Made by a program: the position numbers and the translations under genes. This document shows positions 1 through 8,342 of a stretch of 64,000 nucleotides of DNA, piece by piece; positions within the stretch are counted from its first letter, which is position 1; every line of letters begins with the position of its first letter. This DNA comes from Arthrobacter sp. FW305-BF8. Lineage in GTDB: Bacteria > Actinomycetota > Actinomycetes > Actinomycetales > Micrococcaceae. Below the pieces are notes generated by a model that worked only from the letters and a program-made list of their open reading frames with translations, was not told the DNA's origin and made no database searches. Where the stretch lies: assembly GCF_021789315.1 (NCBI RefSeq), contig NZ_CP084561.1, forward strand, positions 992,001-1,056,000, written 5' to 3'.

Positions 1-95
1 AGGAGTGTGAGGATTGCCCCGCCGTATCCGCACGGGCACAGTCGAGGTGAAGTGTAATGGCGCCCGATGGCTGGCGCCAACCGGCGCGCTTAAGT
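1..95 (+). pseudogene. Aldehyde dehydrogenase C-terminal relic (copy A)
   Basis: The first bases resemble the clearer relic at 8035-8125, which encodes an aldehyde dehydrogenase tail of the form ARRIRTGSVEVNG. Here the frame is broken by small indels and a stop. Only a short tail is left, and the gene may have begun left of the window. It precedes the epimerase relic exactly as in copy B, so it belongs to the duplicated module. Confidence 0.5.
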
Positions 96-104
96 CTAGT
101 CGAA

Positions 105-769
105 TACCTCGATGACATGATGCGCGCCGCCGAGCAGCATGGGGTTAGGGCGATCATGCATTTCGCTTCCCTGCTGCCGACTGCCACTGAGGCGCAGCCG
201 TGGCTCGGGGCCCAAGTGAACGTCATGGGCACGGCGAATGTGTTCGAGACGGCGGCCCGGCTCAGCATGGACAAGGTCGTGTGGGCGAGCAGCAGCAGCG
301 TGTTCGGTTCGCGGTCCGTTGGCCCTTCTGGGGTCGTTAACGACGACAGCGTCTTCGACCCGCACTTCGGTTACGGTGCCGCCAAGCTCATGGGCGAGAA
401 GATGGCCCGGTCGTACGCGGAGAAGTACGGCCTGAACATCACCGGCGTTCGTCCGATGCGGGTCTATGGCTTCGGCGAGCATGTCAAGCTGAGTCGGGGA
501 GGAGGCAGTTCCTGGCTCGCTGAGCTGCTGTACAAGCCCGCCCTCGGGCTGGGCCCCAGCAAGGTTCCGTTCGGGCACCGCAGCATCGGCCTCCTGTACG
601 TGGAGGATCTTATTGCCGGAATGCTCGCCGCACTTGAGTTCCAGGAGCCGGACGGGGCTGCGAGCTATCTGATCGACGGTGATTACCGTCCAATCCGCGA
701 AGCGGTCGACTTCGTGCGCAAACTTCTTCCGGAGGCGCAGATTGAAGTCGAGGACGCCGATCTCAACGC
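105..769 (+). pseudogene. NAD-dependent epimerase/dehydratase, truncated copy
   Basis: This is a truncated copy of the extended SDR at 8343-9416. It keeps the middle of the protein, including the active-site stretch WASSSSVFGS and the YGAAK catalytic Tyr-Lys motif. It lacks the N-terminal Rossmann strand with the GxxGFVG nucleotide loop, replaced by unrelated sequence upstream of about position 105. It also lacks about 66 C-terminal codons because of the 197-bp deletion at 766/767. An open frame still runs from 57 to 797, but without the NAD-binding start the product is unlikely to be active. The near-perfect match to copy B implies a recent duplication or gene conversion. Confidence 0.85.
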
Positions 770-899
770 ATGCATAAGCTCTCCCTTTCGCCCATGACCG
801 TTCTGCGTGTTCGCCGGTCGAGCAGATCGATGCCGCACATAGGGCCGAATTCGACAGCCGCGCGCTTCGTCCGACCGATTTCGGCGCGCGCGCTGTAAT
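770..899 (+). pseudogene. Sugar phosphate isomerase relic (5' and 3' ends only)
   Basis: The start codon and first codons (MHKLSLSP) match the isomerase gene at 9409. A one-base deletion near 804 then breaks the frame. After the stretch coding for the equivalent of AGFDS, the sequence jumps to the last ~60 bp of the gene, ending with a sequence like that around the copy B stop (ctgtaatc...ggacatcaat). About 680 bp of the gene are therefore missing. Confidence 0.8.
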
Positions 900-938
900 C
901 TAGGACATCAATTGAGCCGAATTTGGGATGGAGGGGAA

Positions 939-1277
939 ATGGGTGTGGTGAAGAGGTCGCTAAGCCGGCGGCCTTCAGAGTACCTGCGAGGTGAGTCAGT
1001 CGCGGCCGACGATAGCTTCAAAGCGCTCCGGACAGCGCTTCTAGAAAGCGGCCCCCTCGACACGATGACTTGCGAGCTCATCGTCATTTCAGCGCTCGGG
1101 ATCGCTGGCTTCGAGGATTCTTTCAAGACTCACTCTGCTCGCGTACTGGAAACGGGAGCCGACATCGATTCGCTGCGGCATGCCGTGGTCGTCACGCTCG
1201 GAGCAACGTCCGGGATCTACCAGGTCGCCCGCGCCCTCGAGTGGCTCGACGAGCTAGAGTCGGAGGCGGAGAGTTGA
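939..1277 (+). CDS. Carboxymuconolactone decarboxylase (AhpD-like) family protein
   Basis: A 112-residue protein of the CMD/AhpD-like helical family. The core 'CELIVISALGIAGFEDSF' followed by 'HSARVLETGAD' fits the family pattern of a helix with acidic and small residues, then H-x(4)-A-x(3)-G. The peroxidatic CxxC of true AhpD is absent, so a decarboxylase or other small-molecule role is likelier; the substrate is unknown. ATG 939 is chosen because GGAGGGG (930-936) lies just upstream; a TTG at 912 is in frame. The gene occurs only in the decayed copy of the duplicated module, so it was either inserted here or lost from copy B. Confidence 0.7.
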   Translation: MGVVKRSLSRRPSEYLRGESVAADDSFKALRTALLESGPLDTMTCELIVISALGIAGFEDSFKTHSARVLETGADIDSLRHAVVVTLGATSGIYQVARALEWLDELESEAES

Positions 1278-1412
1278 TCGACACGTCGGTTTCGTCTACA
1301 GGTGGTTGATGCGAATGGACGACGAACCAGGGTTCGATGACAACATATGGTCGACTGGCTTGTAGTGTTCGTCGGGTAACGAATGATACCGATCTTTTTA
1401 AGGAGTTTGCTG

Positions 1413-2168
1413 GTGCCAGAGATTGGTGGTGGCGGTGGATCGCCGGCGGCGGAGCACCGAACCGTTGCTCGAGTAATGTCGCTACTTGAACTGGTTTTGA
1501 CCAGTACCCCCCAAGGGCTGAGCCTCGCTCAGCTGGCTTCGATGATTGGCGCGCCCAAGTCCTCGGTGCATGGCCTGGCAAAGGGACTGGTTGCAACGGG
1601 CTACTTTCGTGAGGATAAGGGCCGGTACGTCGTGGGCCCCGCGGTTTCGACGCTCCTGGCCGCCGGCCCGAGCGCCCTTCCCGCCGTCTACCACCATGCA
1701 CTCGAGGAATTGACTCAAACATGGGGTGAAACCTCCATGCTGGCGACCCTTGTCGGGGACTCGGTCGTCTATATCGACACTGTGGAGTCGCCAAGCATTA
1801 TCCGGGCTTCTCCGACCCTGAATGAGAGATTGCCGCTCTGGCCCAGGAGCAGCGGCAAGTGCTTCCTGGCAGCCATGTCGCCCGAACGTCTCGAAACCTA
1901 CCTTCGCCGAAACAAGACGCTTCCTGTAGGCCGGGAGCAGATACTCGATGAACTGTCGAAGGTGCGCGAGACGAACACCGGCTTCAACATCGGGGAGTCG
2001 ATCGCCGATCACATCAGCATCGCCAGCCCAATCGTGAACGGGACGGCGCCCGCAACACTCGCCATAGCCCTCGTCGGCCCCAAGTCCCGCATGGAGGAAA
2101 ACATGGACCAGATCGCCAAGAGCGTTCGTCAGACGGCGGCGTCCCTCTCGTCCCCAGCCCACGGCTGA
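1413..2168 (+). CDS. IclR-family transcriptional regulator (copy A)
   Basis: A regulator of about 251 residues with an N-terminal winged helix-turn-helix (roughly residues 15-75; the stretch SLAQLASMIGAPKSSVHGLA is the HTH) and a C-terminal IclR effector domain (EETSMLATLVGDSVVYID type, ending near PIVNGTAPATLAIAL). GTG 1413 is preferred because AAGGAG (1400-1405) precedes it at the same spacing as in copy B; an upstream ATG at 1383 is in frame. It is closely similar to the protein at 10255-11007, differing at scattered sites concentrated in the N-terminal arm and around residues 130-135. It probably senses a substrate or product of the epimerase/isomerase pathway. It outlived the rest of its module, which suggests it may still act on copy B. 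Confidence 0.88.
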   Translation: MPEIGGGGGSPAAEHRTVARVMSLLELVLTSTPQGLSLAQLASMIGAPKSSVHGLAKGLVATGYFREDKGRYVVGPAVSTLLAAGPSALPAVYHHALEELTQTWGETSMLATLVGDSVVYIDTVESPSIIRASPTLNERLPLWPRSSGKCFLAAMSPERLETYLRRNKTLPVGREQILDELSKVRETNTGFNIGESIADHISIASPIVNGTAPATLAIALVGPKSRMEENMDQIAKSVRQTAASLSSPAHG

Positions 2169-2204
2169 TCCCCTCCGAGATACTCCGTCGACGGGGCCCG
2201 GCAC

Positions 2205-3283
2205 GGTCCTATAGGAACTGTTTGCAGACTCTTCCCGGGAAACAGCTCTATTGTCTCAACAGGCTTCCTGACCAGGCCCGGCACGTCTGGCATGCTCTGG
2301 ACCTTCCAGCACATCGCCGCCACCTCGGCGGCTCGCTCGTGACCAACAGAGTTCCGGCTGGTCATGGTCGATGATTTTGCCTTGATAGCATCAGCCAGTG
2401 GGGGCCGGGCACTGCCCAAGTAATGCGCGGAGCGTTTTTCCAACAGCTCAAGGGTCATCCTGGCTGCGTCCCATCCCAAATTGGGACAGACTGTCACATG
2501 CATGGCGGCGCATAGCCGCTTAATCTCCCGTTCTTGGTTAACTTCTATCCTTCCCTGCTCAACTCGGGCCTTGCCGTGAAATGCAAAGGCCGCGCCAACT
2601 GTTGCAGGCTGAACCCGGATTCAAGGTCATCCGCCGGATTCGGCCGATTGCAAAAACGTCGCGGCCAGGTCACTCATCATTCTTATTCCGTGCGGTGCCC
2701 TCTCTCGGCGAGGTAGTGGCCGATCTTGTGAAAGCGCCCATAGACGGCCAACTCGCTACCGGTGCGGCCCATGGGCTTTGGCCGGTTATAGCCACGTGAG
2801 GTGCCGGCAGGGCCAGCCAAAACGTGCTCAAGGTGTGTCCTGCACCTGAATGAAGCGCTGCCCGCCGGCGCCGTCGTACGGTGGTTCCAGAGGACGCCCT
2901 ATCTAAGCGCGGGACGGGTCTAGGTCCCTTCTCCCGCTCGTGAGGCGGCTTGGAGAAGCGAGTGTCATCCCTGCCGTGCGCCACAGCCGCGTGCGCGCGC
3001 CCTTGGCCCGCCGGCACCGGAGCCATATGATCCGCGGACCAAGCCACCGGCCCTTGTCCTCTGACCCTGAAGGGCCTGCCCACTGGCGGGCCAGCAGAAC
3101 GATCACTTCGTGGCCGCCCGCGCGCAGTCGCGATGGCCACGCGGGCAAACGCCTGACCGCTCGTGGGCGATTCTTGGTGGCCGGTGACATAGGTACAAGT
3201 CGATCTTGGCGTCTAGGCAGTGTCATGGGCGGAGATATGGCAGGCCCTATGGCAAAAAGAAGTGGGGACTGCTGGACGACCTT
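2205..3283. other. Gene-poor stretch without recognisable gene
   Basis: About 1.1 kb between the IclR gene and the etf promoter. Several short open frames exist on both strands, the longest being minus-strand 2129-2503 and 2670-3140. None has a convincing ribosome binding site, a recognisable family or actinobacterial codon-position bias. The last third is rich in Arg/Gly/Pro codons in every frame, as expected of non-coding high-GC DNA. It is probably decayed coding sequence. Confidence 0.5.
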
Positions 3284-3311
3284 TTGACCCTTCGAGTACT
3301 ATACATATTTA
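3284..3311 (+). promoter_or_regulatory. Candidate promoter of the etf operon
   Basis: TTGACC (3284-3289) is followed after 16 bp by TATTTA (3306-3311), about 55 bp before the etfB start. This is an eyeballed match to a housekeeping sigma consensus in a locally AT-rich patch. No operator palindrome was noticed. Confidence 0.4.
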
Positions 3312-3365
3312 GGAACACCGCATCGGCATGTTGAATGTTGCTCTAGTACCCGAGAGGCATAGCGA

Positions 3366-4142
3366 ATGAAGATAGTGGTCCTTGTCAAAGAGGTGCCGGA
3401 CACCTATGGGGATCCTCGGCTCTCCCTAGAGACGGGTCTCACCGAACGCAACCCAGATGAGGCTGTCTTCGATGAGATCGGAGAACGGGCGCTCGAGGTT
3501 GCCCTAACGTACTGCGACCGGAACCCAGATACTGGGGTCGTGGCGTTGTCGATGGGCCCCGCGACCTCGGGGCGTACCTTGCGTAAGTGTCTCGCGACTG
3601 GTGCGACTTCGGCAGTGCATGTCGTCGACGACGCGCTCGTGGGCGCCGACCTGGGCTTGACGGCACAAGTACTCGCCGCAGCGCTGAAACGTGAGGGATT
3701 CGACCTCGTTCTCGCGGGCGAGGCCTCGACGGACGGTTCGGCCGGTATGATCCCCGCAATGCTAGCTGAGCTGTTGGACGTGCCAAATGCGACGGCGCTC
3801 AGCTCGGTGGAGATTGACGGCGATCGCGTATCCGGTGATCGAGCTTCAGACGGGGGAAGGATGCGCGTGTCCGCGCAACTTCCCGCGATCGTGTCCGTCA
3901 CTGAGGCGCTGCCAGCCGCGCGAGTCTCGACGCTAAAAGGCATCAGATCGGCGAAGAAGAAGCCGCTGGAGATACTGTCGCTGGCCGACCTTGGGGTGGA
4001 CGCGGACGACCCCGGTGCGTCACGATCCATTCTGATCGCTGTGGCGCAGCGAAAGGCTCGAGAGGCGGGCGTAAAGATTGTCGACGAGGGCGACGGCGGC
4101 GAGCGGATCGCCGAGTTCCTCGTACAGAAAGGCCTAGCATGA
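3366..4142 (+). CDS. etfB: Electron transfer flavoprotein, beta subunit
   Basis: The 258-residue beta subunit of the soluble ETF heterodimer, which takes electrons from acyl-CoA and other flavin dehydrogenases. The N-terminus MKIVVLVKEVPDTYG, the segment NPDEAVFDEIGERALEVAL, the central AGEASTDGSAGMIPAMLAE (adenine-nucleotide region) and LPAIVSVTEALPAARVSTLKG are all characteristic of EtfB. Length is normal. Its stop overlaps the etfA start by ATGA, so the two are translationally coupled. A candidate promoter lies at 3284-3311. The downstream cytochrome b gene suggests direct transfer to a membrane acceptor. Confidence 0.95.
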   Translation: MKIVVLVKEVPDTYGDPRLSLETGLTERNPDEAVFDEIGERALEVALTYCDRNPDTGVVALSMGPATSGRTLRKCLATGATSAVHVVDDALVGADLGLTAQVLAAALKREGFDLVLAGEASTDGSAGMIPAMLAELLDVPNATALSSVEIDGDRVSGDRASDGGRMRVSAQLPAIVSVTEALPAARVSTLKGIRSAKKKPLEILSLADLGVDADDPGASRSILIAVAQRKAREAGVKIVDEGDGGERIAEFLVQKGLA

Positions 4143-5143
4143 AAGAGCAGTTCATGACCGACTACGCCGTTGATTCAATCCTGGTCCCTCTTGAGGTCAC
4201 GCGCGCCGGGCAGCTGGCCTCGAGTAGCGCTGGCCTGCTCGGAGCCGCCGCTCAGATCGGTACCGCGGTCGCCCTGATCATGGCCGCGCCCGGCCGTGGC
4301 GACAAAGTGGCAGAAGCGGCCGCAGAGTTGGGCGCGGAACGGGTACTCCTCCACGAATCCGACGCCGCCACGACCTCATTGGTGGTAGCGGCAGTGGATG
4401 CGGTGCAAGCTGCCGCTGCGCTTGTTCAGCCCGACGCCGTCCTGCTGTCGCATTCGGTGGACGGTCGCGAGGTGGCGGCCAGGTTCGCGGCACGCACTCG
4501 GTCTGCACTCGCCGTCGACGCCGTCGGCGTGGATCGTGACGCGGAGGGCGTCATTGCGCTGCACTCCGTGTACGGTGGCGCCTTCAATGCGACGTCGGCA
4601 GCCACGCATGGCGCGCCTGTCATCACAGTCCGCCAGGGCGCCGTTCAAGCGCGGGCCCAGGTGCGACCGCCGGTTGTGGAGAAACTCGACGTGGCGGCAT
4701 CGGGTTACGCCGCAGCGACGGTCGAGGCCTTCGACGAAGCGGCGGTCCTTGAATCGTCACGGCCGGAGTTGCGCGGCGCGGCGAAAGTCGTCTCGGGCGG
4801 ACGCGGTCTGGGTTCGGCCGAAAATTTCGCCCTCGTCGAGCAGCTTGCCGACGTCTTAGGTGCTGCGGTGGCCGCGTCACGCGCAGCGGTAGACGGCGGA
4901 TATGTGCCGCAGTCGCTCCAGGTGGGACAGACGGGGCATCAGGTCTCTCCGCAGCTGTATGTCGCGGTGGGGATCTCCGGGGCGATCCAGCATCGCGCCG
5001 GGATGCAGACGTCCAAAACCATCGTCGCCATCAACAAGGATTCCGATGCGCCCATCTTCGACGTCGCCGACTTTGGCGTCGTTGGCGATCTCTTCACGAT
5101 CGTGCCTCAGCTCATCAAGGCCCTCGACGTGCGGAAGGGGTAG
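4139..5143 (+). CDS. etfA: Electron transfer flavoprotein, alpha subunit
   Basis: The 334-residue alpha subunit carrying the FAD. The C-terminal signature region YVAVGISGAIQHRAGMQTSK, then IVAINKDSDAPIFDVADFG, is diagnostic, and the segment VVSGGRGLGSAENF is the family's FAD-contacting loop. ATG 4139 overlaps the etfB stop; an alternative ATG at 4154 would remove five residues. The cytochrome b gene starts 3 bp after the stop, its ribosome binding site (GGAAGGGG) lying within the etfA end. This argues for a three-gene operon whose products work together. Confidence 0.95.
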   Translation: MKEQFMTDYAVDSILVPLEVTRAGQLASSSAGLLGAAAQIGTAVALIMAAPGRGDKVAEAAAELGAERVLLHESDAATTSLVVAAVDAVQAAAALVQPDAVLLSHSVDGREVAARFAARTRSALAVDAVGVDRDAEGVIALHSVYGGAFNATSAATHGAPVITVRQGAVQARAQVRPPVVEKLDVAASGYAAATVEAFDEAAVLESSRPELRGAAKVVSGGRGLGSAENFALVEQLADVLGAAVAASRAAVDGGYVPQSLQVGQTGHQVSPQLYVAVGISGAIQHRAGMQTSKTIVAINKDSDAPIFDVADFGVVGDLFTIVPQLIKALDVRKG

Positions 5144-5146
5144 CGG

Positions 5147-6712
5147 ATGGCGACATACGGGAAGATCCTGCGTCGTGGCTTGCCCCGCACACTGGGAGGA
5201 CCGCCATGGCCCCCAGCCGACGGGGCGTCGATCCTTGACGAAGCTCCTGCAGTTGAATCGATCCGCGTCGCCGACCCGATCGCCGTCCCCGAGGCGGCGT
5301 CTGCGGCACCCGCACCTGCCGAGGGTGCAGCGGCGGCGGCCGGCACCGCCACGGGCGTCGCTCCTCGCATGCGTCGTGGCCTGCCGAGAGTCCCGGGCGG
5401 TGAGCCATGGCCGCGCGACCGCGCCGCTTCCGTTCCGGCAGCTCAAACCTCGTCCCCAGCAGCTGCGGCTGGCACCGCGGCAGGTACGGACACGGCCGCC
5501 GCCGCCTCCGTCGCCGAACGGGACGCGGCCTCATTCGATGCCATGCGGGTCGAAGCTAACCCCATCCGTAGAGGTCTGCCGCGCGTGCCGGGTGGTGCGG
5601 CATGGCCGCCCGGCCGCATGATGAACCGCACAATTCTCAACCCTGACGTGACGCCCAGCGGACCCGGCGCGGCCGAGACAACCGCTCCCGCCGCACTCGC
5701 CGACCCCGTTCGCGTCACGGCGCCAACTATCCAGAGGGCGCCGCAGCTCGCCTCAGCCCCGCAGATGCGTCCCACTGACCCAGATCCTGTGCCCGGACCG
5801 AGAAAGTACGGCCGCTTCACTGCCGGTCAGTGGATCGGCGCAGTCATCATTACTGGCGCCGGTCTGCTTTGTGCCGTAGCGGTGGCCGTCTTCCTGGCGC
5901 GGTGGTTCCTGTCGCTCGAGTTCATGCGCGACTTCCTGGTCACTTACCCAGGGGAGTACGCCCTGCCCGAGGACGCTCCTGTGGGATTCCCCGGGTGGCT
6001 GGCCTGGCAGCATTTTCTTAACGTGTTTCTGATGGTACTGATCATCCGCACAGGCATCATTATCCGCAGGGAGAAGCGTCCGACCGCGTACTGGACCCCG
6101 AAGTGGTCGAAAGACAGCAAGGAGGGCAAGGTCAGCCTGACGACATGGTTCCACCAGGCACTCGACGTCCTGTGGCTGCTCAACGGTGCTGTCTTCATTT
6201 TGCTGCTGTTCGTCACCGGTCAGTGGACACGGATCGTGCCAACGAGCTGGGCGGTCTTCCCCAACGCTCTGTCCGCGGCCCTGCAGTACATGTCGCTGCA
6301 CTGGCCGACCGAGGACGGCTGGACCAACTACAACTCGCTGCAACAGTTGGCGTACTTCACGACAGTCTTCCTCGCCGCACCCCTCGCGGCGGCGACGGGC
6401 ATTCGCATGAGCGCCATCTGGCCCAAGCGGGCGACAACGCTCAGCAAGATCTACTCGATCAAGGCGGCACGGGCGATTCACTTCCCAGTCATGATCTATT
6501 TCGTCGTGTTCATCATCCTGCACATCGCCCTCGTGCTCGCCACGGGCGCGTTGCGCAACCTCAACCACATTTACGGCGGGCAGGACGCCCTCAACTGGAC
6601 TGGATTCTGGATTTTCTTCGCCTCGCTTGTCGTCATCGTTGCAGGCTGGATCGCTGCACGCCCGCTCTTGATCGCCCCCATCGCATCACTCATGGGAAAG
6701 GTCGGCCGGTGA
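5147..6712 (+). CDS. Membrane cytochrome b with three N-terminal RRGLPR repeats
   Basis: A 521-residue protein in two parts. Residues 1 to about 225 are Ala/Pro-rich, predicted soluble and probably disordered, with three copies of R-R-G-L-P-R-x-x-G-G-x-x-W-P at residues 9-22, 76-89 and 141-154. From about 229 come four main hydrophobic helices typical of di-heme cytochrome b/b561-like subunits. Candidate axial histidines are H289 (WLAWQHFLNVF), H336 (TTWFHQALDVLW), H445 (AARAIHFPV) and H459 (FIILHIALV). No FeS or flavin motif is visible. Its place directly after etfBA suggests a membrane electron acceptor for ETF, replacing or supplementing ETF-quinone oxidoreductase; the repeats may dock ETF. 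Heme binding and topology follow from family pattern; the ETF link is inferred. Confidence 0.8.
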   Translation: MATYGKILRRGLPRTLGGPPWPPADGASILDEAPAVESIRVADPIAVPEAASAAPAPAEGAAAAAGTATGVAPRMRRGLPRVPGGEPWPRDRAASVPAAQTSSPAAAAGTAAGTDTAAAASVAERDAASFDAMRVEANPIRRGLPRVPGGAAWPPGRMMNRTILNPDVTPSGPGAAETTAPAALADPVRVTAPTIQRAPQLASAPQMRPTDPDPVPGPRKYGRFTAGQWIGAVIITGAGLLCAVAVAVFLARWFLSLEFMRDFLVTYPGEYALPEDAPVGFPGWLAWQHFLNVFLMVLIIRTGIIIRREKRPTAYWTPKWSKDSKEGKVSLTTWFHQALDVLWLLNGAVFILLLFVTGQWTRIVPTSWAVFPNALSAALQYMSLHWPTEDGWTNYNSLQQLAYFTTVFLAAPLAAATGIRMSAIWPKRATTLSKIYSIKAARAIHFPVMIYFVVFIILHIALVLATGALRNLNHIYGGQDALNWTGFWIFFASLVVIVAGWIAARPLLIAPIASLMGKVGR

Positions 6713-6789
6713 GGTCTAGGGGAAACTTGTGAGCGTGTCCGACAGAGCGCTGAAGAACCATGGCCAGTGCTAACCGCCCCCAGACTCCA

Positions 6790-7450
6790 CAGACAGTTTT
6801 GGAGGCTCAGGCAGGGAACGTTAAGGGCTACAGAGGGCGATGAACGACCGGAGGAAATGATCAGATTCATTGGCATCGGCCTTGAACTCATCGGTAGAGA
6901 TCGGTCGGGGCAGACCTGGGCACAATCCTTGTCCCAGAACAGCCCTCCGTGGAACCGCACCGGAGGATCCAATCAGCTCCCCCTTCCCGGCCACCAGATC
7001 TCCGGTCATCCGTGACGGGGCCATCGGGGCCCTGATCAACCGCGGGTACTTGCCGGTCCCGACACGCACCTCCGGGAACCAGAGGTCCCACTGCGCCTGG
7101 TCGCCTGGCACGTAACTGATCCGATTGGCAGGATCAGCCGGGGCATACTCCAGACGGATCATGGCGGCGTTCTCACTAAATTGTGCCGGTGACCCCAACC
7201 AGCCCACCCGCTCGACCAACACCGTCGCCGGCATCTTCGGGTTTTCCTGCAGCACGCGCACGGATCAACGACTCTACCGCCTTTCCGGAGTGCTGTGGCG
7301 CAAGGACGTATGTTGGTGCACCGTCAGCGCTGACAGCCTTCACGACCGTGTTCCGGGAAATACGGGCCGCGCCGCTATCGGCCTCATCGATTCACCCTCG
7401 GCAAGATGCAGCCGCCGAATCAGCGCCCCAATCCTCCACTGTGATCACCC
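6790..7450 (-). pseudogene. istA: IS21-family transposase IstA relic
   Basis: Read on the minus strand, the sequence starts near 7447 with VITVEDW, continues in shifted frames with ALIRRLHLAEGESMR and RISRNTVVKAV (the N-terminal HTH), then MPATVLVERVGWLGSPAQF and RLEYAPADPANRISYVPGDQ, and ends after GAVPRRAV. These are successive parts of IS21 IstA. At least three frameshifts and a truncated catalytic half make it inactive. The partner istB is not adjacent; an istB relic lies at 28870-29237. Confidence 0.85.
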
Positions 7451-7489
7451 ACCAAATCGGTCAGAACGCGTGACGCAGTGTTCAACCGG

Positions 7490-7640
7490 GCAGATTTCAG
7501 TCGTTGCAACGTAACCTGTCCGTGGTGGAGCAGGTCTAGTGAGGTCCTCGGGAGGGCGCTCCCCGCCCAGGATTCCACGTGGTCGTCCGTTGAGTTCTTA
7601 GGCTACGCGCTCAGGGGTACCGGCGACGAGGAACACGGCC
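7490..7640 (-). pseudogene. IS30-family transposase C-terminal relic and IS end
   Basis: The minus strand reads ERVA-stop-ELNGRPRGILGG and ERPPEDLTRP, a degenerate version of the IS30 transposase tail (AAELNGRPRKTLGW type). The terminal sequence atttcagt-cgttgcaac near 7490-7510 resembles the IS30 end at 26145-26168, including the downstream gtggtggagca word. Only this end of the element is left, next to the istA relic. Confidence 0.65.
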
Positions 7641-8034
7641 GGAGGCCTGACCGACCGACTCCTCAAGCGAAGTACGGCGTGAACGCCGTGAACTTCTTCT
7701 CCCTCATCGTCCCTGCCCCCGTGGCACCGGTCCGGCGTTTGTTTCGCGGCGGGGGCCGGGCTGGTGCACGTCAGGAACCGCTTGTAAGTACCCATGTTCA
7801 AGCGCACTGGCATGCGCCTAAGCGGCCGCGAGCCTTGCTGCCGCGCAGGCCGCTCCGGTCACAGCGGGTCGCTCGGCGGCGTGGACTCCTGCAGCCCGTT
7901 ACCCCGGGAGGCCCGTCAGCTGCGCCGCAACTGGGCGGTCAGCGCGGTGATGGCCGCACCCTTCTCGGCGGTGAGCCTGTCCGCATCGGCGACGAGTTCG
8001 GCCGATCTCCCCGGTGGAGGAGATCTTCCGACTG
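7641..8034. other. Degenerate sequence, no gene recognised
   Basis: No family is recognisable on either strand. One minus-strand stretch reads ELVADADRLTAEKGAAITAL, which looks like a short coiled coil, but it is interrupted by stops and has no start signal. Probably remains of a mobile-element gene. Confidence 0.4.
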
Positions 8035-8219
8035 TCCCCTCGGTCCTCATATAGCCCGCCGCATCCGCACGGGCTCGGTCGAAGTGAACGGTGATGGTGC
8101 GGGATGGCTGGCGCCGACGGGTTGAAGTTCAGTGGGATCGGCCGTGAGAACGGCCCGAGGGCCTCAACGCCTACACGGAGCTCAAGGCCATAGGCCTACC
8201 GTGCGACACCGGCCGGTGA
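8035..8219 (+). pseudogene. Aldehyde dehydrogenase C-terminal relic (copy B)
   Basis: The plus strand encodes IARRIRTGSVEVNGDGAGW, then LKFSGIGRENGP, and after a one-base frameshift EGLNAYTELKAIGLP, ending at a TGA at 8217-8219. This is the C-terminal end of an aldehyde dehydrogenase (consensus EVNG...FGGxKxSGIGRE). The rest of the gene is missing. It suggests the ancestral module was aldehyde dehydrogenase, epimerase, isomerase, regulator. Confidence 0.75.
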
Positions 8220-8242
8220 TTTGAGCAGCCCGGAACGATTGG

Positions 8243-8293
8243 TTGACGCCTCGCGGTGTTCGGAATATCATTCAGATGTTCCTAATATTGAAC
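8243..8293 (+). promoter_or_regulatory. Promoter and tandem operator of the epimerase operon
   Basis: TTGACG (8243-8248), 17 bp, TATCAT (8266-8271) is a good promoter match. Two related 16-mers, GTTCGGAATATCATTC (8258-8273) and GTTCCTAATATTGAAC (8278-8293), lie 20 bp apart, two helical turns. The second is an imperfect palindrome with GTTC/GAAC ends. They overlap and follow the -10 box, as expected of repressor sites; the IclR protein encoded downstream is the natural candidate. Confidence 0.55.
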
Positions 8294-8342
8294 GATGCGC
8301 GGAATCTATCTGCTTGGTCGACGGAGAACAGAGGAGTTTGAT

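Larger units (their letters stand above)
1..2180 (+). repeat. Segmental duplication, decayed copy A
   Basis: This stretch matches 8035-11010 in the same orientation. Positions 111-766 align without gaps to 8553-9208 and are almost mismatch-free. A 197-bp block of the other copy (9209-9405) is missing at 766/767. A second deletion removes most of the isomerase gene near 857. The match resumes with the sequence around the isomerase stop near 895 and with the IclR gene. A carboxymuconolactone-decarboxylase-like gene sits in this copy only, between the isomerase stub and the IclR gene. Confidence 0.9.

Noticed and set aside
2129..2503. Minus-strand open frame that might be a small gene
   Set aside because: It overlaps the IclR 3' end, has no clear start signal, and its sequence suggests no family; described only as part of a gene-poor stretch.
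6821..7261. 146-codon open frame taken as a possible intact gene
   Set aside because: The translation is a central piece of IS21 IstA lacking the HTH and catalytic end, so it is a relic.
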